Assembly: GCF_030123065.1 (NCBI RefSeq)
Contig: NZ_CP126093.1
Coordinates: 1,864,001-1,928,000, forward strand
Reading direction: 5' to 3'
From: Neobacillus sp. DY30
GTDB lineage: Bacteria > Bacillota > Bacilli > Bacillales > Cytobacillaceae
DNA: 64,000 bases
The notes beneath the pieces are model-generated. The model worked only from the letters and a program-made list of their open reading frames with translations. It ran no database searches and was not told the DNA's origin. The translations under genes and the position numbers were made by a program. Below are positions 37,122-45,959 of the stretch, piece by piece; position 1 is the first letter of the stretch; each line of letters starts with the position of its first letter.

Positions 37122-38858
37122 ATGATCAATCAACTTTCGTGGAAAGTTGGCGGACAACAAGGGGAAGGTATTGAAAGTACAGGGGAAATATTTGCAATCG
37201 CATTGAATCGCCTCGGTTATTACTTGTATGGTTATCGTCACTTTTCATCTCGTATTAAAGGCGGTCATACAAACAACAAAATTAGAGTAAGTACGACAGA
37301 AGTTCGTTCCATTTCTGATGATCTTGATGTTCTTGTCGCATTTGACCAAGAAACAATCGATTTAAACTACAAAGAGTTACACAGCAAAGGTGTAATACTT
37401 GCGGATGCTAAATTCACGCCTAACAAACCAGAAGATACAGAAGCAACATTGTATGCGGTTCCATTTACAGAAATTGCTACTGAATTAGGAACATCGCTAA
37501 TGAAGAACATGGTTGCTATTGGTGCTACATCAGCTGTCTTGAATCTTGATATTCATGTTTTTGAAGAAGTGGTTCAAGAGATTTTTGGTAAAAAAGGTGC
37601 TCAAGTTGTTGCGAAAAACATGGATGCCATTCAAGCTGGATATGATTATATGAAAAAACAACTTGTAGATGGCATTGAAATCATGGAACTTGAAAAAGCT
37701 GATGGCAAGAAGCGTATGTTCATGATTGGAAATGATGCGATTGCATTAGGAGCGGTAGCAGCTGGCTGTCGTTTCATGGCTGCTTATCCAATTACACCAG
37801 CTTCTGAAATCATGGAATATCTAATTAAAAAACTACCTGCACTTGGCGGTACGGTTATTCAAACAGAGGATGAAATTGCTGCTTGTACAATGGCAATCGG
37901 TGCTAACTATGCTGGTGTTCGTACGATTACAGCATCTGCTGGTCCTGGACTCTCATTAAAAATGGAAGCAATCGGTCTTTCTGGAATCACTGAAACTCCG
38001 CTTGTTATTGTTGATACGCAGCGTGGAGGTCCATCTACTGGACTGCCAACAAAGCAAGAACAGTCAGATTTAATGGCGATGATCTATGGTACACACGGAG
38101 AAATTCCTAAAATCGTTATGGCTCCAAGTACTGTAGAAGAAGCGTTCTATGATACGGCTGAGGCATTTAACCTTGCTGAAGAATATCAATGTCCTGTTAT
38201 TATCCTTTCAGATCTTCAACTATCCCTAGGGAAACAGACTGTTGAACCTTTAAGTATGGATAAAGTGGAAATTAGACGTGGTAAACTGGTAACAGATGAA
38301 ATTCCTGAAAATGAAAACAAAGGCTATTTCAAACGTTATGAAGTGACGGCTGATGGAATTTCACCACGTGTCATCCCTGGTATGAAAAATGGTATTCACC
38401 ATGTAACAGGTGTTGAGCATGATGAAACTGGTAAACCATCTGAGTCTGCAGCAAACAGAATTGCCCAAATGGACAAGCGATTCCGTAAAATAGAAAATAT
38501 TCGTTTCAACACACCTGTTTATAAAAATGTTAAACATGAAGATGCTGACGTTTTATTTGTTGGATTTAATTCAACCCGCGGTGTAATTGAAGAAGCGATG
38601 GTTCGCTTAGAAAACGACGGATTAAAAGTAAACCATGCACAAATTCGTTTAATTCATCCATTCCCAACAGACGAAGTGTTACCACTTATTCGCTCAGCAA
38701 AGAAAGTAGTAGTTGTAGAGAACAATGCTACCGGACAATTGGCAAACATCATGAAAATGAATGTCGGTCATGCTGAGAAGATTATTAAACATTTAAAATA
38801 TGACGGAAATCCATTCCTGCCACACGAAGTATATACAAAATGTAAGGAGTTGTTCTAA
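37122..38858 (+). CDS. korA: 2-oxoacid:ferredoxin oxidoreductase, alpha (fused gamma-alpha) subunit
   Basis: The 578-residue subunit starts with a gamma-type domain (residues 1-185: SWKVGGQQGEGIESTGEIFA, RHFSSRIKGGHTNN) followed by the alpha pyrimidine-binding domain from about 200 (GNDAIALGAVAAGCRFMAAYPITPASEIMEYL), the segment TEDEIAACTMAIGANYAGVRTITASAGPGLSLKMEA, and a transketolase C-terminal-like domain. With KorB it decarboxylates a 2-oxoacid, most likely 2-oxoglutarate, and reduces ferredoxin. The ATG follows AAAGGGGTG. The stop is two bases before korB. Two cre sites upstream suggest carbon repression. Confidence 0.94.
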   Translation: MINQLSWKVGGQQGEGIESTGEIFAIALNRLGYYLYGYRHFSSRIKGGHTNNKIRVSTTEVRSISDDLDVLVAFDQETIDLNYKELHSKGVILADAKFTPNKPEDTEATLYAVPFTEIATELGTSLMKNMVAIGATSAVLNLDIHVFEEVVQEIFGKKGAQVVAKNMDAIQAGYDYMKKQLVDGIEIMELEKADGKKRMFMIGNDAIALGAVAAGCRFMAAYPITPASEIMEYLIKKLPALGGTVIQTEDEIAACTMAIGANYAGVRTITASAGPGLSLKMEAIGLSGITETPLVIVDTQRGGPSTGLPTKQEQSDLMAMIYGTHGEIPKIVMAPSTVEEAFYDTAEAFNLAEEYQCPVIILSDLQLSLGKQTVEPLSMDKVEIRRGKLVTDEIPENENKGYFKRYEVTADGISPRVIPGMKNGIHHVTGVEHDETGKPSESAANRIAQMDKRFRKIENIRFNTPVYKNVKHEDADVLFVGFNSTRGVIEEAMVRLENDGLKVNHAQIRLIHPFPTDEVLPLIRSAKKVVVVENNATGQLANIMKMNVGHAEKIIKHLKYDGNPFLPHEVYTKCKELF

Positions 38859-38860
38859 AC

Positions 38861-39727
38861 ATGGCCACTTTTAAAGACTTTAGAAATAATGTAAAACCGA
38901 ACTGGTGCCCTGGCTGTGGCGACTTCTCTGTACAAGCGGCAATGCAGCGTGCAGCAGCGAATGTTGGTCTCGAGCCTGAAAACCTAGCAGTTATTTCTGG
39001 TATCGGATGTTCTGGTCGTATCTCTGGATACATTAATTCTTATGGATTCCATGGAATTCATGGACGCTCATTACCAATCGCACAAGGTGTGAAAATGGCA
39101 AACCGTGATTTAACGGTTATCGCTTCTGGTGGTGACGGTGACGGTTTTGCAATTGGTATGGGACACACGATTCATGCGATCCGTAGAAATATTGATATCA
39201 CATATATCGTCATGGATAACCAAATCTATGGTTTAACGAAGGGTCAAACATCTCCACGTTCTGCTGCAGGATTTAAAACAAAATCTACTCCACTTGGTTC
39301 AATTGAACAAGCAATTTCACCTATGGAGATGGCATTAACGGCTGGAGCAACGTTTGTTGCACAAAGCTTCTCTACAGATCTTAAAGATCTTACTGCTTTA
39401 ATTGAAGCCGGTATTAAGCATAAAGGCTTCTCTTTAATTAACGTTTACAGCCCATGCGTAACGTATAACAAAGTGAATACTTACGACTGGTTTAAAGAAA
39501 ATCTAACGAAATTAAGTGATATTGAAGGTTATGATCCTTCTAACCGTGAAGAAGCTATGCAGACATTGATGAAGCATAACGGCTTAGTAACTGGTTTAAT
39601 TTATCAAAACACTGAACGTCAATCGTATCAGGAATTAATCAGTGGTTTCTCTGAAACTCCTTTATCACAGGTTGATTTAAACCTTGACCAAGAATATTTT
39701 GATAAATTAGTTGGCGAATTCATGTAA
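38861..39727 (+). CDS. korB: 2-oxoacid:ferredoxin oxidoreductase, beta subunit
   Basis: The 288-residue thiamine-diphosphate-binding subunit has cysteine positions for a [4Fe-4S] cluster (WCPGCGDF near residue 12, GIGCSGR near 46, YSPCVTYN near 197) and the TPP motif GGDGDGFAIGMGHTIHAIRRN. It follows korA by two bases and ends at a strong terminator. No ferredoxin gene is adjacent. Confidence 0.95.
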   Translation: MATFKDFRNNVKPNWCPGCGDFSVQAAMQRAAANVGLEPENLAVISGIGCSGRISGYINSYGFHGIHGRSLPIAQGVKMANRDLTVIASGGDGDGFAIGMGHTIHAIRRNIDITYIVMDNQIYGLTKGQTSPRSAAGFKTKSTPLGSIEQAISPMEMALTAGATFVAQSFSTDLKDLTALIEAGIKHKGFSLINVYSPCVTYNKVNTYDWFKENLTKLSDIEGYDPSNREEAMQTLMKHNGLVTGLIYQNTERQSYQELISGFSETPLSQVDLNLDQEYFDKLVGEFM

Positions 39728-39738
39728 TAGCAATTGGA

Positions 39739-39769
39739 AAAATCCCGTAGTGCACTGCTACGGGATTTT
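39739..39769 (+). terminator. korAB terminator
   Basis: AAATCCCGTAG / CTACGGGATTT around a TGCACTG loop, ending in a short T-run. Confidence 0.78.
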
Positions 39770-39917
39770 CTATTGTTTTCAAGGCTATTAACCTTTATAC
39801 TATAATAATGTGCAGAAGTATGTTAGGTGTGCTCTAACACTATGTACAGGTAAAAAATTACTTTATTAATTTTAATAGACACATGCACTAAACCAACTGA
39901 AAGGAGAATTTTTTCGA

Positions 39918-41462
39918 ATGAATGAAAAACAACGTTTAGAATCTAAACAAATTGAAGCTGCTAATTCTTCGGACAAAAAATCCGCCAAGGATTACAGTAA
40001 GTATTTTGAACAGGTCATTACTGCACCATCTCTAAAAGATGCTAAGAAACGTGGTAAAGAAGAAGTAAAATACCATAATGATTTCTCCATTCCTGAAGAG
40101 TTTCGTGGCATGGGTGAAGGACGGAAGTTTTATATCCGTACTTATGGATGTCAAATGAATGAACACGATACAGAAGTAATGGCTGGAATCTTTTTGGCTT
40201 TAGGCTATGAACCGACAGACAAAACCGAAGATGCAAATGTTATCCTTTTAAATACATGTGCTATTCGTGAAAATGCTGAAAATAAAGTGTTTGGTGAATT
40301 AGGACATTTAAAACATCTGAAGACAGAGAAGCCGGATTTACTCTTGGGTGTATGTGGATGTATGTCACAGGAAGAATCTGTGGTCAATAAAATCTTAAAA
40401 ACCTATAACCAAGTAGACATGATTTTTGGTACACATAACATTCATCGTCTTCCAAATATTTTACATGAAGCGTACATGTCAAAAGAAATGGTTGTCGAGG
40501 TTTGGTCTAAAGAAGGCGACGTGATTGAAAACCTTCCAAAAGTAAGACGCGGAAATATTAAGGCATGGGTTAACATTATGTATGGATGTGACAAATTCTG
40601 TACGTATTGTATTGTTCCTTATACACGAGGCAAGGAACGAAGTCGCCGTCCGGAAGAGATTATTCAGGAAGTACGTCATTTAGCTGCACTGGGTTATCAG
40701 GAAGTTACTCTTTTGGGGCAAAACGTAAATGCATATGGAAAAGATTTAGAAGACATGAACTATGGTCTAGGTGACCTTATGGATGAATTAAGGAAGATTG
40801 ATATTCCTCGTATTCGTTTTACAACGAGTCACCCACGTGACTTTGATGATCATTTGATTGAAGTTCTTGCAAAAGGCGGTAATCTCATGGATCATATTCA
40901 CCTGCCTGTTCAATCTGGATCAACCGATGTATTAAAAATTATGGCTCGTAAATATACGAGAGAACAATATTTAGAACTGGTACGCAAGATTAAAGCGGCG
41001 ATTCCAGATGTTGCATTAACTACTGATATTATCGTTGGTTATCCAAATGAAACGGATGAACAATTTGAAGAAACTTTATCTTTATATCGTGAAGTGGGCT
41101 ATGAACTAGCATATACGTTCATTTATTCTCCTCGTGAAGGCACGCCTGCTGCAAAAATGCAGGATAATGTTCCAATGGAGGTTAAGAAAGAACGTTTGCA
41201 GCGTTTAAACGCATTGGTGAATGAGCTCTCTGCAGAAGCCATGAAAAAATATAAAGGTCAAATTGTTGAAGTTCTTGTTGAAGGGGAAAGCAAGAACAAT
41301 CCTGATGTCCTTGCAGGATATACTTCCAGAAACAAGCTTGTGAATTTTGCAGCTCCTAAATCAGCAATAGGTAAAATTGTTAAGGTGAGAATTACTGACG
41401 CAAAAACGTGGTCATTAAACGGAGAAATGGTGGAAGAATTAGAACCAGTCGAGGTGAAGTAA
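39918..41462 (+). CDS. miaB: tRNA-2-methylthio-N6-dimethylallyladenosine synthase MiaB
   Basis: MiaB adds the methylthio group at position 37 of tRNAs. The 514-residue protein has a lysine-rich leader, an N-terminal methylthiotransferase domain with three cysteines ([27 protein letters not shown]), the radical-SAM motif CDKFCTYC, and a C-terminal TRAM domain. The ATG follows AAAGGAGA. It precedes ymcA by one base, as in Bacillus. Confidence 0.97.
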   Translation: MNEKQRLESKQIEAANSSDKKSAKDYSKYFEQVITAPSLKDAKKRGKEEVKYHNDFSIPEEFRGMGEGRKFYIRTYGCQMNEHDTEVMAGIFLALGYEPTDKTEDANVILLNTCAIRENAENKVFGELGHLKHLKTEKPDLLLGVCGCMSQEESVVNKILKTYNQVDMIFGTHNIHRLPNILHEAYMSKEMVVEVWSKEGDVIENLPKVRRGNIKAWVNIMYGCDKFCTYCIVPYTRGKERSRRPEEIIQEVRHLAALGYQEVTLLGQNVNAYGKDLEDMNYGLGDLMDELRKIDIPRIRFTTSHPRDFDDHLIEVLAKGGNLMDHIHLPVQSGSTDVLKIMARKYTREQYLELVRKIKAAIPDVALTTDIIVGYPNETDEQFEETLSLYREVGYELAYTFIYSPREGTPAAKMQDNVPMEVKKERLQRLNALVNELSAEAMKKYKGQIVEVLVEGESKNNPDVLAGYTSRNKLVNFAAPKSAIGKIVKVRITDAKTWSLNGEMVEELEPVEVK

Positions 41463-41463
41463 A

Positions 41464-41910
41464 GTGGCGAAATATACAAAAGACGATATCGTCGCTCGTG
41501 CACAAGAATTAGCACGCATGATAGCAGAAACGGAAGAAGTTGATTTCTTTAAACGTGCAGAAGCACAAATTCACGTAAACCCAAAGGTTAGTACATTAAT
41601 CTCGGATATTAAGGGGTTACAAAAGCAAGCCGTTAATTTACAGCATTACGGTAAGCCCGAAGCATTGAAAAAAGTAGAAGACAAAATTGCTTCGATTGAA
41701 CAGGAACTCGATGAAATACCAGTTGTTCAAGAGTTTAAGCAGTCCCAATTAGAAGTAAATGAACTGCTTCAGTTGATTGCTACTACAATCTCTAATAAGG
41801 TAACAGATGTTATTATTGAGTCAACTGGCGGAGATGTCTTAAAGGGTGAAACAGGCGCAAGCATCCATAATGGTGGATCTTGCGGACACGATCACGACCA
41901 CGAACATTAA
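41464..41910 (+). CDS. ymcA: RicA/YmcA, regulator of biofilm, sporulation and mRNA processing
   Basis: A 148-residue helical YlbF/YmcA-family protein starting at GTG 41464. It acts in the RicAFT (YmcA-YlbF-YaaT) complex, which carries Fe-S clusters, accelerates the Spo0A phosphorelay and assists RNase Y. The core ARELARMIAETEEVDFFKRAEAQI is near-canonical. The C-terminal tail ends GGSCGHDHDHEH: a single cysteine, as I recall the B. subtilis protein has, followed here by an unusual His/Asp run. Confidence 0.94.
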   Translation: MAKYTKDDIVARAQELARMIAETEEVDFFKRAEAQIHVNPKVSTLISDIKGLQKQAVNLQHYGKPEALKKVEDKIASIEQELDEIPVVQEFKQSQLEVNELLQLIATTISNKVTDVIIESTGGDVLKGETGASIHNGGSCGHDHDHEH

Positions 41911-41913
41911 AAA

Positions 41914-41945
41914 AAAACCAGGCTGTTTTTAAGCCTGGTTTTTTT
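41914..41945 (+). terminator. miaB-ymcA terminator
   Basis: AAACCAGGCT / AGCCTGGTTT with a seven-base loop and T residues. Confidence 0.88.
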
Positions 41946-42077
41946 GTGTGCATTAATCCCTTATAGAAATATTCCTCTTTCCTTAAAGTACATGCCTAAA
42001 ATGGAACCTACCTTAAACTCCCGCATAAAATGAACTATGACTAAACTTTTAACCAGTATTCGCAGAAATTTATCGCA

Positions 42078-42104
42078 CACTAGTCTAATATCTTGCATAG
42101 GATG
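42078..42104 (+). promoter_or_regulatory. Candidate mother-cell sigma promoter of cotE
   Basis: CAC and CATAGGATG (SigK-like CATAnnnTA with one mismatch) are 15 bases apart, 33 bases before the cotE start. B. subtilis cotE has SigE and SigK promoters; which applies here cannot be told from the sequence. Confidence 0.4.
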
Positions 42105-42136
42105 AATTGAAAATGAATGAGGAGGGTTCGCGCGAA

Positions 42137-42682
42137 ATGGGAGAATACAGAGAGATAATTACGAAGGCCGTAGTAGCGAAAGGGCGTAAATTCACCCAGT
42201 CCAATCATACGATTAGCCCGGCACATAGTCCAACAAGCATTCTTGGATGTTGGATTATCAACCATAAATACAACGCGAAAAAAGTCGGCAAAACTGTAGA
42301 AATACACGGCTCGTACGACATCAACGTTTGGTATTCATTTAATGATAATACCAGAACAGAAGTAGTAACTGAGAAAGTACAGTATACGGATGTCATTAAG
42401 TTACGATACCGTGATCATGATTGCTTGGATGACAATGAAATTTGTGCTCGAGTCTTGCAGCAGCCAAATTGTTGTGAAGCCGTTATTTCCCCAAATGGCA
42501 ATCGAATTATTGTTCATGTTGAAAGGGAGTTCCTAGTGGAAGTCATTGGCGAAACGAAAGTATGTGTCGCCGTTAATCCAAAGGGATGCCATGATGATGA
42601 CGATGATTGGGGAATGGATGTCGATGACGAAGAATTTGAGGAATTAAATCCAGATTTCTTACTCGGCGTCGAAGAAGAATAA
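42137..42682 (+). CDS. cotE: Outer spore coat morphogenetic protein CotE
   Basis: CotE organises the outer spore coat. ATG 42137, ten bases after AGGAGGG, gives 181 residues, the same length as in B. subtilis, starting [21 protein letters not shown]. The central [19 protein letters not shown] and [17 protein letters not shown] segments are typical, and the C-terminus is strongly acidic (a D-rich stretch, ending FLLGVEEE). In B. subtilis mutS follows cotE; here it does not. Confidence 0.96.
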   Translation: MGEYREIITKAVVAKGRKFTQSNHTISPAHSPTSILGCWIINHKYNAKKVGKTVEIHGSYDINVWYSFNDNTRTEVVTEKVQYTDVIKLRYRDHDCLDDNEICARVLQQPNCCEAVISPNGNRIIVHVEREFLVEVIGETKVCVAVNPKGCHDDDDDWGMDVDDEEFEELNPDFLLGVEEE

Positions 42683-42686
42683 ACAT

Positions 42687-42716
42687 ACTAGGAAGTCTCT
42701 ACTTCCTAGTTTTTTC
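42687..42716 (+). terminator. cotE terminator
   Basis: ACTAGGAAGT / ACTTCCTAGT with a CTCT loop and six T residues. Confidence 0.9.
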
Positions 42717-42798
42717 TTTTTTATTATCTTATAATAAAAGAAAGAATGTATGATAAAAAAGAAAAATCAGCAATCTATTTTTAGGAGGTGTCACAGAT

Positions 42799-42999
42799 AT
42801 GGAGCCTAGACAACCTGGAAATAACAAACTGCCTGATTTCGATCAACTAAACGACAGAATCATTGCGGAACAGCCGTCAGAACCCCATTTAATTATTAAG
42901 ACTAATCTTGACCCGAAGGATTCTACTGAGAATAACCCCTATTATCAGGGGAAGGAAGCCAATAATCCCAAAGCATTTAGAGATTACTTTGAAGAATAA
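42799..42999 (+). CDS. Small hypothetical protein, 66 aa
   Basis: I do not recognise this protein. It is hydrophilic and proline/asparagine-rich (MEPRQPGNNKLPDFDQLNDRI at the N-terminus; acidic RDYFEE end) and has no membrane segment or cysteine. A strong TAGGAGGTG site eight bases upstream of the ATG and a terminator immediately after support real expression. Its position directly after cotE could mean a spore-related role, but nothing in the sequence proves it. Confidence 0.7.
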   Translation: MEPRQPGNNKLPDFDQLNDRIIAEQPSEPHLIIKTNLDPKDSTENNPYYQGKEANNPKAFRDYFEE

Positions 43000-43027
43000 A
43001 AGCCTGGATTTTTTCCTGGCTTTTATT
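42998..43027. terminator. Bidirectional terminator
   Basis: AAAAGCC-T-GG and CC-T-GGCTTTT enclose a T-rich loop, with A and T runs on the two sides. It serves the 66-aa gene on the plus strand and the GNAT gene on the minus strand. Confidence 0.75.
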
Positions 43028-43601
43028 TATTAGCTTGTGCACCTAAAGATGAAGCTGCAAGCAGTTCCCATTCACGCTTAAGTAAAGAAAACATATTGGT
43101 TGTATGAAATGCGTTGTTTTGAAGCAAATAATCACGTAAAACGCCTTCTTTTTTGAAACCTAACTTTTCAAGCAGATTACTTGAAGCTTGGTTTTCAAGG
43201 TATACAACAGCACCTATACGGTTTAAATTCAATTCTAGAAAGCTATATCGCAAAACCTCTCTTATGGCTTCAGTAGTGTAGCCTTTCCTCCAATAGGAAG
43301 GATGTATTTCATAGCCAATTTCTGCTTTTTTATTTTTAAGCTGTAATGCATTCAAACCTAATGTACCGATAAATTTGTTATTTTCCTTCAGGACTATTCC
43401 CCAGCGTATGGACCGCTTTTCATAAAAATTCTTTTGGAACATGTCAATTAACTTTTTTGCTTCTTCCATAGAGGTAAAACGATCCGTCCCGTAATATCTG
43501 GTTACTTCCTCTAATGATAAAATTTCAAATAAGCTCACAGCGTGATTAGGTATAATTTCTGTTAGTTTTAGTCTTTCAGTTTCTAAGATTGGAAATAACA
43601 C
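43023..43601 (-). CDS. GNAT N-acetyltransferase (RimJ/RimL type)
   Basis: The 192-residue protein begins LFPILETERLKLTEIIPNHA and has the acetyl-CoA region IGYEIHPSYWRKGYTTEAIREVLRYSF and the NLNRIGAVVYLENQASSNLLEKLGFKKEGVLRDY motif typical of ribosomal-protein-alanine acetyltransferase relatives. The start is GTG (43601) behind GAGGTG on the minus strand. The substrate is unknown; such proteins also acetylate metabolites or antibiotics. It is the first minus-strand gene in the window. Confidence 0.88.
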   Translation of the reverse strand: MLFPILETERLKLTEIIPNHAVSLFEILSLEEVTRYYGTDRFTSMEEAKKLIDMFQKNFYEKRSIRWGIVLKENNKFIGTLGLNALQLKNKKAEIGYEIHPSYWRKGYTTEAIREVLRYSFLELNLNRIGAVVYLENQASSNLLEKLGFKKEGVLRDYLLQNNAFHTTNMFSLLKREWELLAASSLGAQANK

Positions 43602-43719
43602 AATAACACCTCACTAAAAAATCATTTTTAAAAGTTAAGAATAATTTATCTACTCTAAGTGTATATGAGATGTATACTAAAAGGAAAGAAATATTATCTG
43701 GTTGTTTTGAGGTGTACAA

Positions 43720-44370
43720 ATGAAAATTGAGAAATATACAAGACTAATTGGAAATGAATTATTACCCAATATTCAATTATCAACGGAAGGACCATTTGAA
43801 CCGATTATTGTAAAAAATTTCTCGAATACTTGGCAAACAATTGGGAGCGGAAATTATGCAGGGGTATTTTTACATCGGTCGAACCCCAATTGGGTTGTAA
43901 AGGTGTATGGAAGAAGCCCTGAGGACTTAAAAAAAGAAGTTGAAGTATATAAGAAGCTAGGGAATCATCCATCCTTTTCTTCATTAATTGACTATGGAGA
44001 TAATTATTTAATTTTAAGAAGGATTGATGGCGTTAATTTGTTCAATGCAGTAGTGAAAGGAATTCGAATCCCCGAGTCAGTTATTCACGATGTTGATGAG
44101 GGAATTGAGTATGCAAGGTCGGTTGGACTAAATCCCTTTGATGTACACGGGAAAAATGTTGTGATGAGTAACGGGAGAGGGTATATAGTAGATGTATCAG
44201 ATTTTTATAAGCAGGGTAAATGCCGCAAATGGGATGATCTAAAAAAAGCTTATTACAACATTTATCTGCCTATTATTTATAAATTTAATATTCCTATACC
44301 TTTCTTTATCGTTAACAGTGTCAGAAAAGGATATCGTTTGTTTAGAAAAATAAAAAAGGGAAGTATATAA
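43720..44370 (+). CDS. Small protein-kinase-like protein (YrzF type)
   Basis: The 216-residue protein resembles a minimal eukaryotic-like or RIO/ABC1-type kinase fold. A glycine-rich strand (IGSGNYAGVFLH) is followed by a lysine in NWVVKVYG, a glutamate in the KKEVEVYKKL helix, a catalytic-loop-like DVHGKNVV and a VDVSDF in the DFG position. It lacks a transmembrane segment. Similar short proteins (YrzF in B. subtilis) are annotated as putative kinases with unknown targets. It starts at ATG 43720 behind GAGGTG and converges on serC across a shared terminator. Confidence 0.72.
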   Translation: MKIEKYTRLIGNELLPNIQLSTEGPFEPIIVKNFSNTWQTIGSGNYAGVFLHRSNPNWVVKVYGRSPEDLKKEVEVYKKLGNHPSFSSLIDYGDNYLILRRIDGVNLFNAVVKGIRIPESVIHDVDEGIEYARSVGLNPFDVHGKNVVMSNGRGYIVDVSDFYKQGKCRKWDDLKKAYYNIYLPIIYKFNIPIPFFIVNSVRKGYRLFRKIKKGSI

Positions 44371-44390
44371 AATTATATATTTCCCTTTTA
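44353..44390. terminator. Bidirectional terminator between the kinase-like gene and serC
   Basis: AAAAGGGAA-TATATAA and TTATATA-TTCCCTTTT form a long AT-rich hairpin with runs of A and T at its ends; the plus-strand stop codon is inside the stem. Confidence 0.75.
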
Positions 44391-44396
44391 GCTTAC

Positions 44397-45494
44397 TTAT
44401 CGATTTTCATTTTGAAATTTTACCATGAATTCACTAAAGGCTTTACAAGTTTCATAAGGGACAGCATTGTAAGTAGACGCACGGCAGCCTCCAACAGAGC
44501 GGTGTCCATTTACACCGATAAAACCTTCACTCTTCGCTTCAGCTAAGAACTTCTTCTCTAATTCTTCATCCTTCACTCGGAAAGTAATATTCATCAGTGA
44601 GCGGCTTTCGACCTCAGCATGACCAACATAAAATCCATTACTTTGATCGATTGCGTCATAAATAAGTTTTGCTTTTTCTTCGTTTCGTTTAGTAAGTTCA
44701 GTAATCCCGCCTGTTTCTTTAATCCAGTTCAAAACTTCACCAAGCATATAAATACCAAATGTAGGTGGTGTGTTATATAAAGAGTTGTTTTTTGAATGGA
44801 TGCTATACTTTAACATAGTCGGAATGTTTGGATTCGCTTTTTCAAGAAAATCCTTTCGAATGATTGCTACTGTAACACCAGATGGACCAAGATTCTTTTG
44901 AGCTCCAGCATATATCAGTGAAAATTTGCTGACATCAAAGGGCTTGGATAAAATATCACTGGACATATCCGCAATCAATGGCACATCACCTGTATCAGGG
45001 AAGTCCTTCCATTGTGTCCCGTATATTGTATTATTTGATGTGAGATGAATATAGGCATCTGTCGGATTGTATTTCAACTCATCAAATTGGGGGACACGGC
45101 GATATTGTCCTTCCTTCGTAGTAGCTACATGGTAAGCATCTCCAAAAAGTTTTGCTTCGGAATATGCTTTTTCAGACCATGACCCGGACATTATATATCC
45201 TGCTTTTTCTCCCGGTTTCAAAAAGTTCATGGGAATCATTGAAAATTGAAGACTTCCTCCTCCTTGCAGAAAAAGGACCTCGTAATTTTCAGGAATAGAT
45301 AACAATTCTTTTAGAAGTGCAATGGCATTGTTATGTACTTCCTCATAGGCAGTACTACGATGGCTGAGCTCCATGACGGACATGCCCGTACCACGAAAAT
45401 TGATAAGTTCCTGTTGAGCTTTCTCAAGAACTGCTAACGGAAGGGCAGAAGGGCCTGCATTAAAGTTATAGGCGCGCTGGATAAGTGTATTCAT
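44397..45494 (-). CDS. serC: Phosphoserine aminotransferase
   Basis: SerC is the PLP enzyme that converts 3-phosphohydroxypyruvate to phosphoserine. The 365-residue protein begins YNFNAGPSALPLAVLEKAQQEL, with the ELSHRSTAYEEVH segment, the PLP-lysine region IYAGAQKNLGPSGVTV and the late GHRSVGGCRASTYNA. The ATG (45494) follows AAATAGGAGTG on the minus strand. serA is not adjacent. It is transcribed divergently from the MFS gene across a 465-base gap. Confidence 0.95.
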   Translation of the reverse strand: MNTLIQRAYNFNAGPSALPLAVLEKAQQELINFRGTGMSVMELSHRSTAYEEVHNNAIALLKELLSIPENYEVLFLQGGGSLQFSMIPMNFLKPGEKAGYIMSGSWSEKAYSEAKLFGDAYHVATTKEGQYRRVPQFDELKYNPTDAYIHLTSNNTIYGTQWKDFPDTGDVPLIADMSSDILSKPFDVSKFSLIYAGAQKNLGPSGVTVAIIRKDFLEKANPNIPTMLKYSIHSKNNSLYNTPPTFGIYMLGEVLNWIKETGGITELTKRNEEKAKLIYDAIDQSNGFYVGHAEVESRSLMNITFRVKDEELEKKFLAEAKSEGFIGVNGHRSVGGCRASTYNAVPYETCKAFSEFMVKFQNENR

Positions 45495-45746
45495 TTTTTC
45501 ACTCCTATTTTTTATTTATTAGAATATAACATATTTTCTATCATTTTAAATCAACTAAATTTAGGTGAAGCGCTTACATTCAAAAAAACTTAGCTATATA
45601 AAAATAATAGGTCATATCCCTAATAATTAGAGTTCTTATTTAAAAATAAATTAATTAAAAAATAGTAGAAAATCGGTGTTTTTTTTATTATAAAAGAGAA
45701 AACTTTGTAAGAAATTATTTGGAAAATAAAAAAGATTATGAATATA
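45495..45746. other. serC upstream region
   Basis: This AT-rich part of the divergent gap holds a cre-like sequence at 45565-45579 (GTGAAGCGCTTACAT; read on the minus strand it matches 13 of 15 consensus positions), which could affect serC. I see no T-box features, no other gene and no clear promoter for serC. Confidence 0.4.
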
Positions 45747-45775
45747 TTGACAAGTATTTTAAGCGACTGTAGAAT
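45747..45775 (+). promoter_or_regulatory. Promoter of the MFS gene
   Basis: TTGACA and TAGAAT are exactly 17 bases apart, a near-consensus SigA promoter. The predicted transcript has a leader of about 178 bases. Confidence 0.8.
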
Positions 45776-45798
45776 TACAGTTAGCAAAAGAAAGCGCG

Positions 45799-45905
45799 TT
45801 TTTTACGGTTTTTACCGGTAAAATCGTAAAAAAAATAAATGTAAAATTTCAGTTGTAAAAAGTAATATTTAAGCCGTTGTTGCTTGCTGGCCACAAGCAC
45901 AGCAA
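45799..45905 (+). promoter_or_regulatory. Structured 5' leader of the MFS gene
   Basis: Two foldable elements are visible. At 45799-45832 TTTTTTACG / CGTAAAAAA flank an inner TTTTACC-GGTAAAA. At 45881-45899 TGCTTG / CAAGCA close a CTGGCCA loop. Neither matches a riboswitch class I know. A regulatory role is inferred from leader length and structure. Confidence 0.4.
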
Positions 45906-45921
45906 AAAAGTTCTCTGTGAA

Positions 45922-45936
45922 TTGTAAACGATTACA
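45922..45936. promoter_or_regulatory. CcpA binding site (cre) before the MFS gene
   Basis: TTGTAAACGATTACA matches WTGnAAnCGnWnnCW at every fixed position. It lies 24 bases before the start codon and about 145 bases after the promoter, so it would act as a transcription roadblock. Confidence 0.65.
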
Positions 45937-45959
45937 AATAGATACAAGGGGGATAAAAA

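Noticed and set aside
45495..45746. T-box leader for serC
   Set aside because: No T-box sequence or specifier stem could be recognised in the minus-strand leader.
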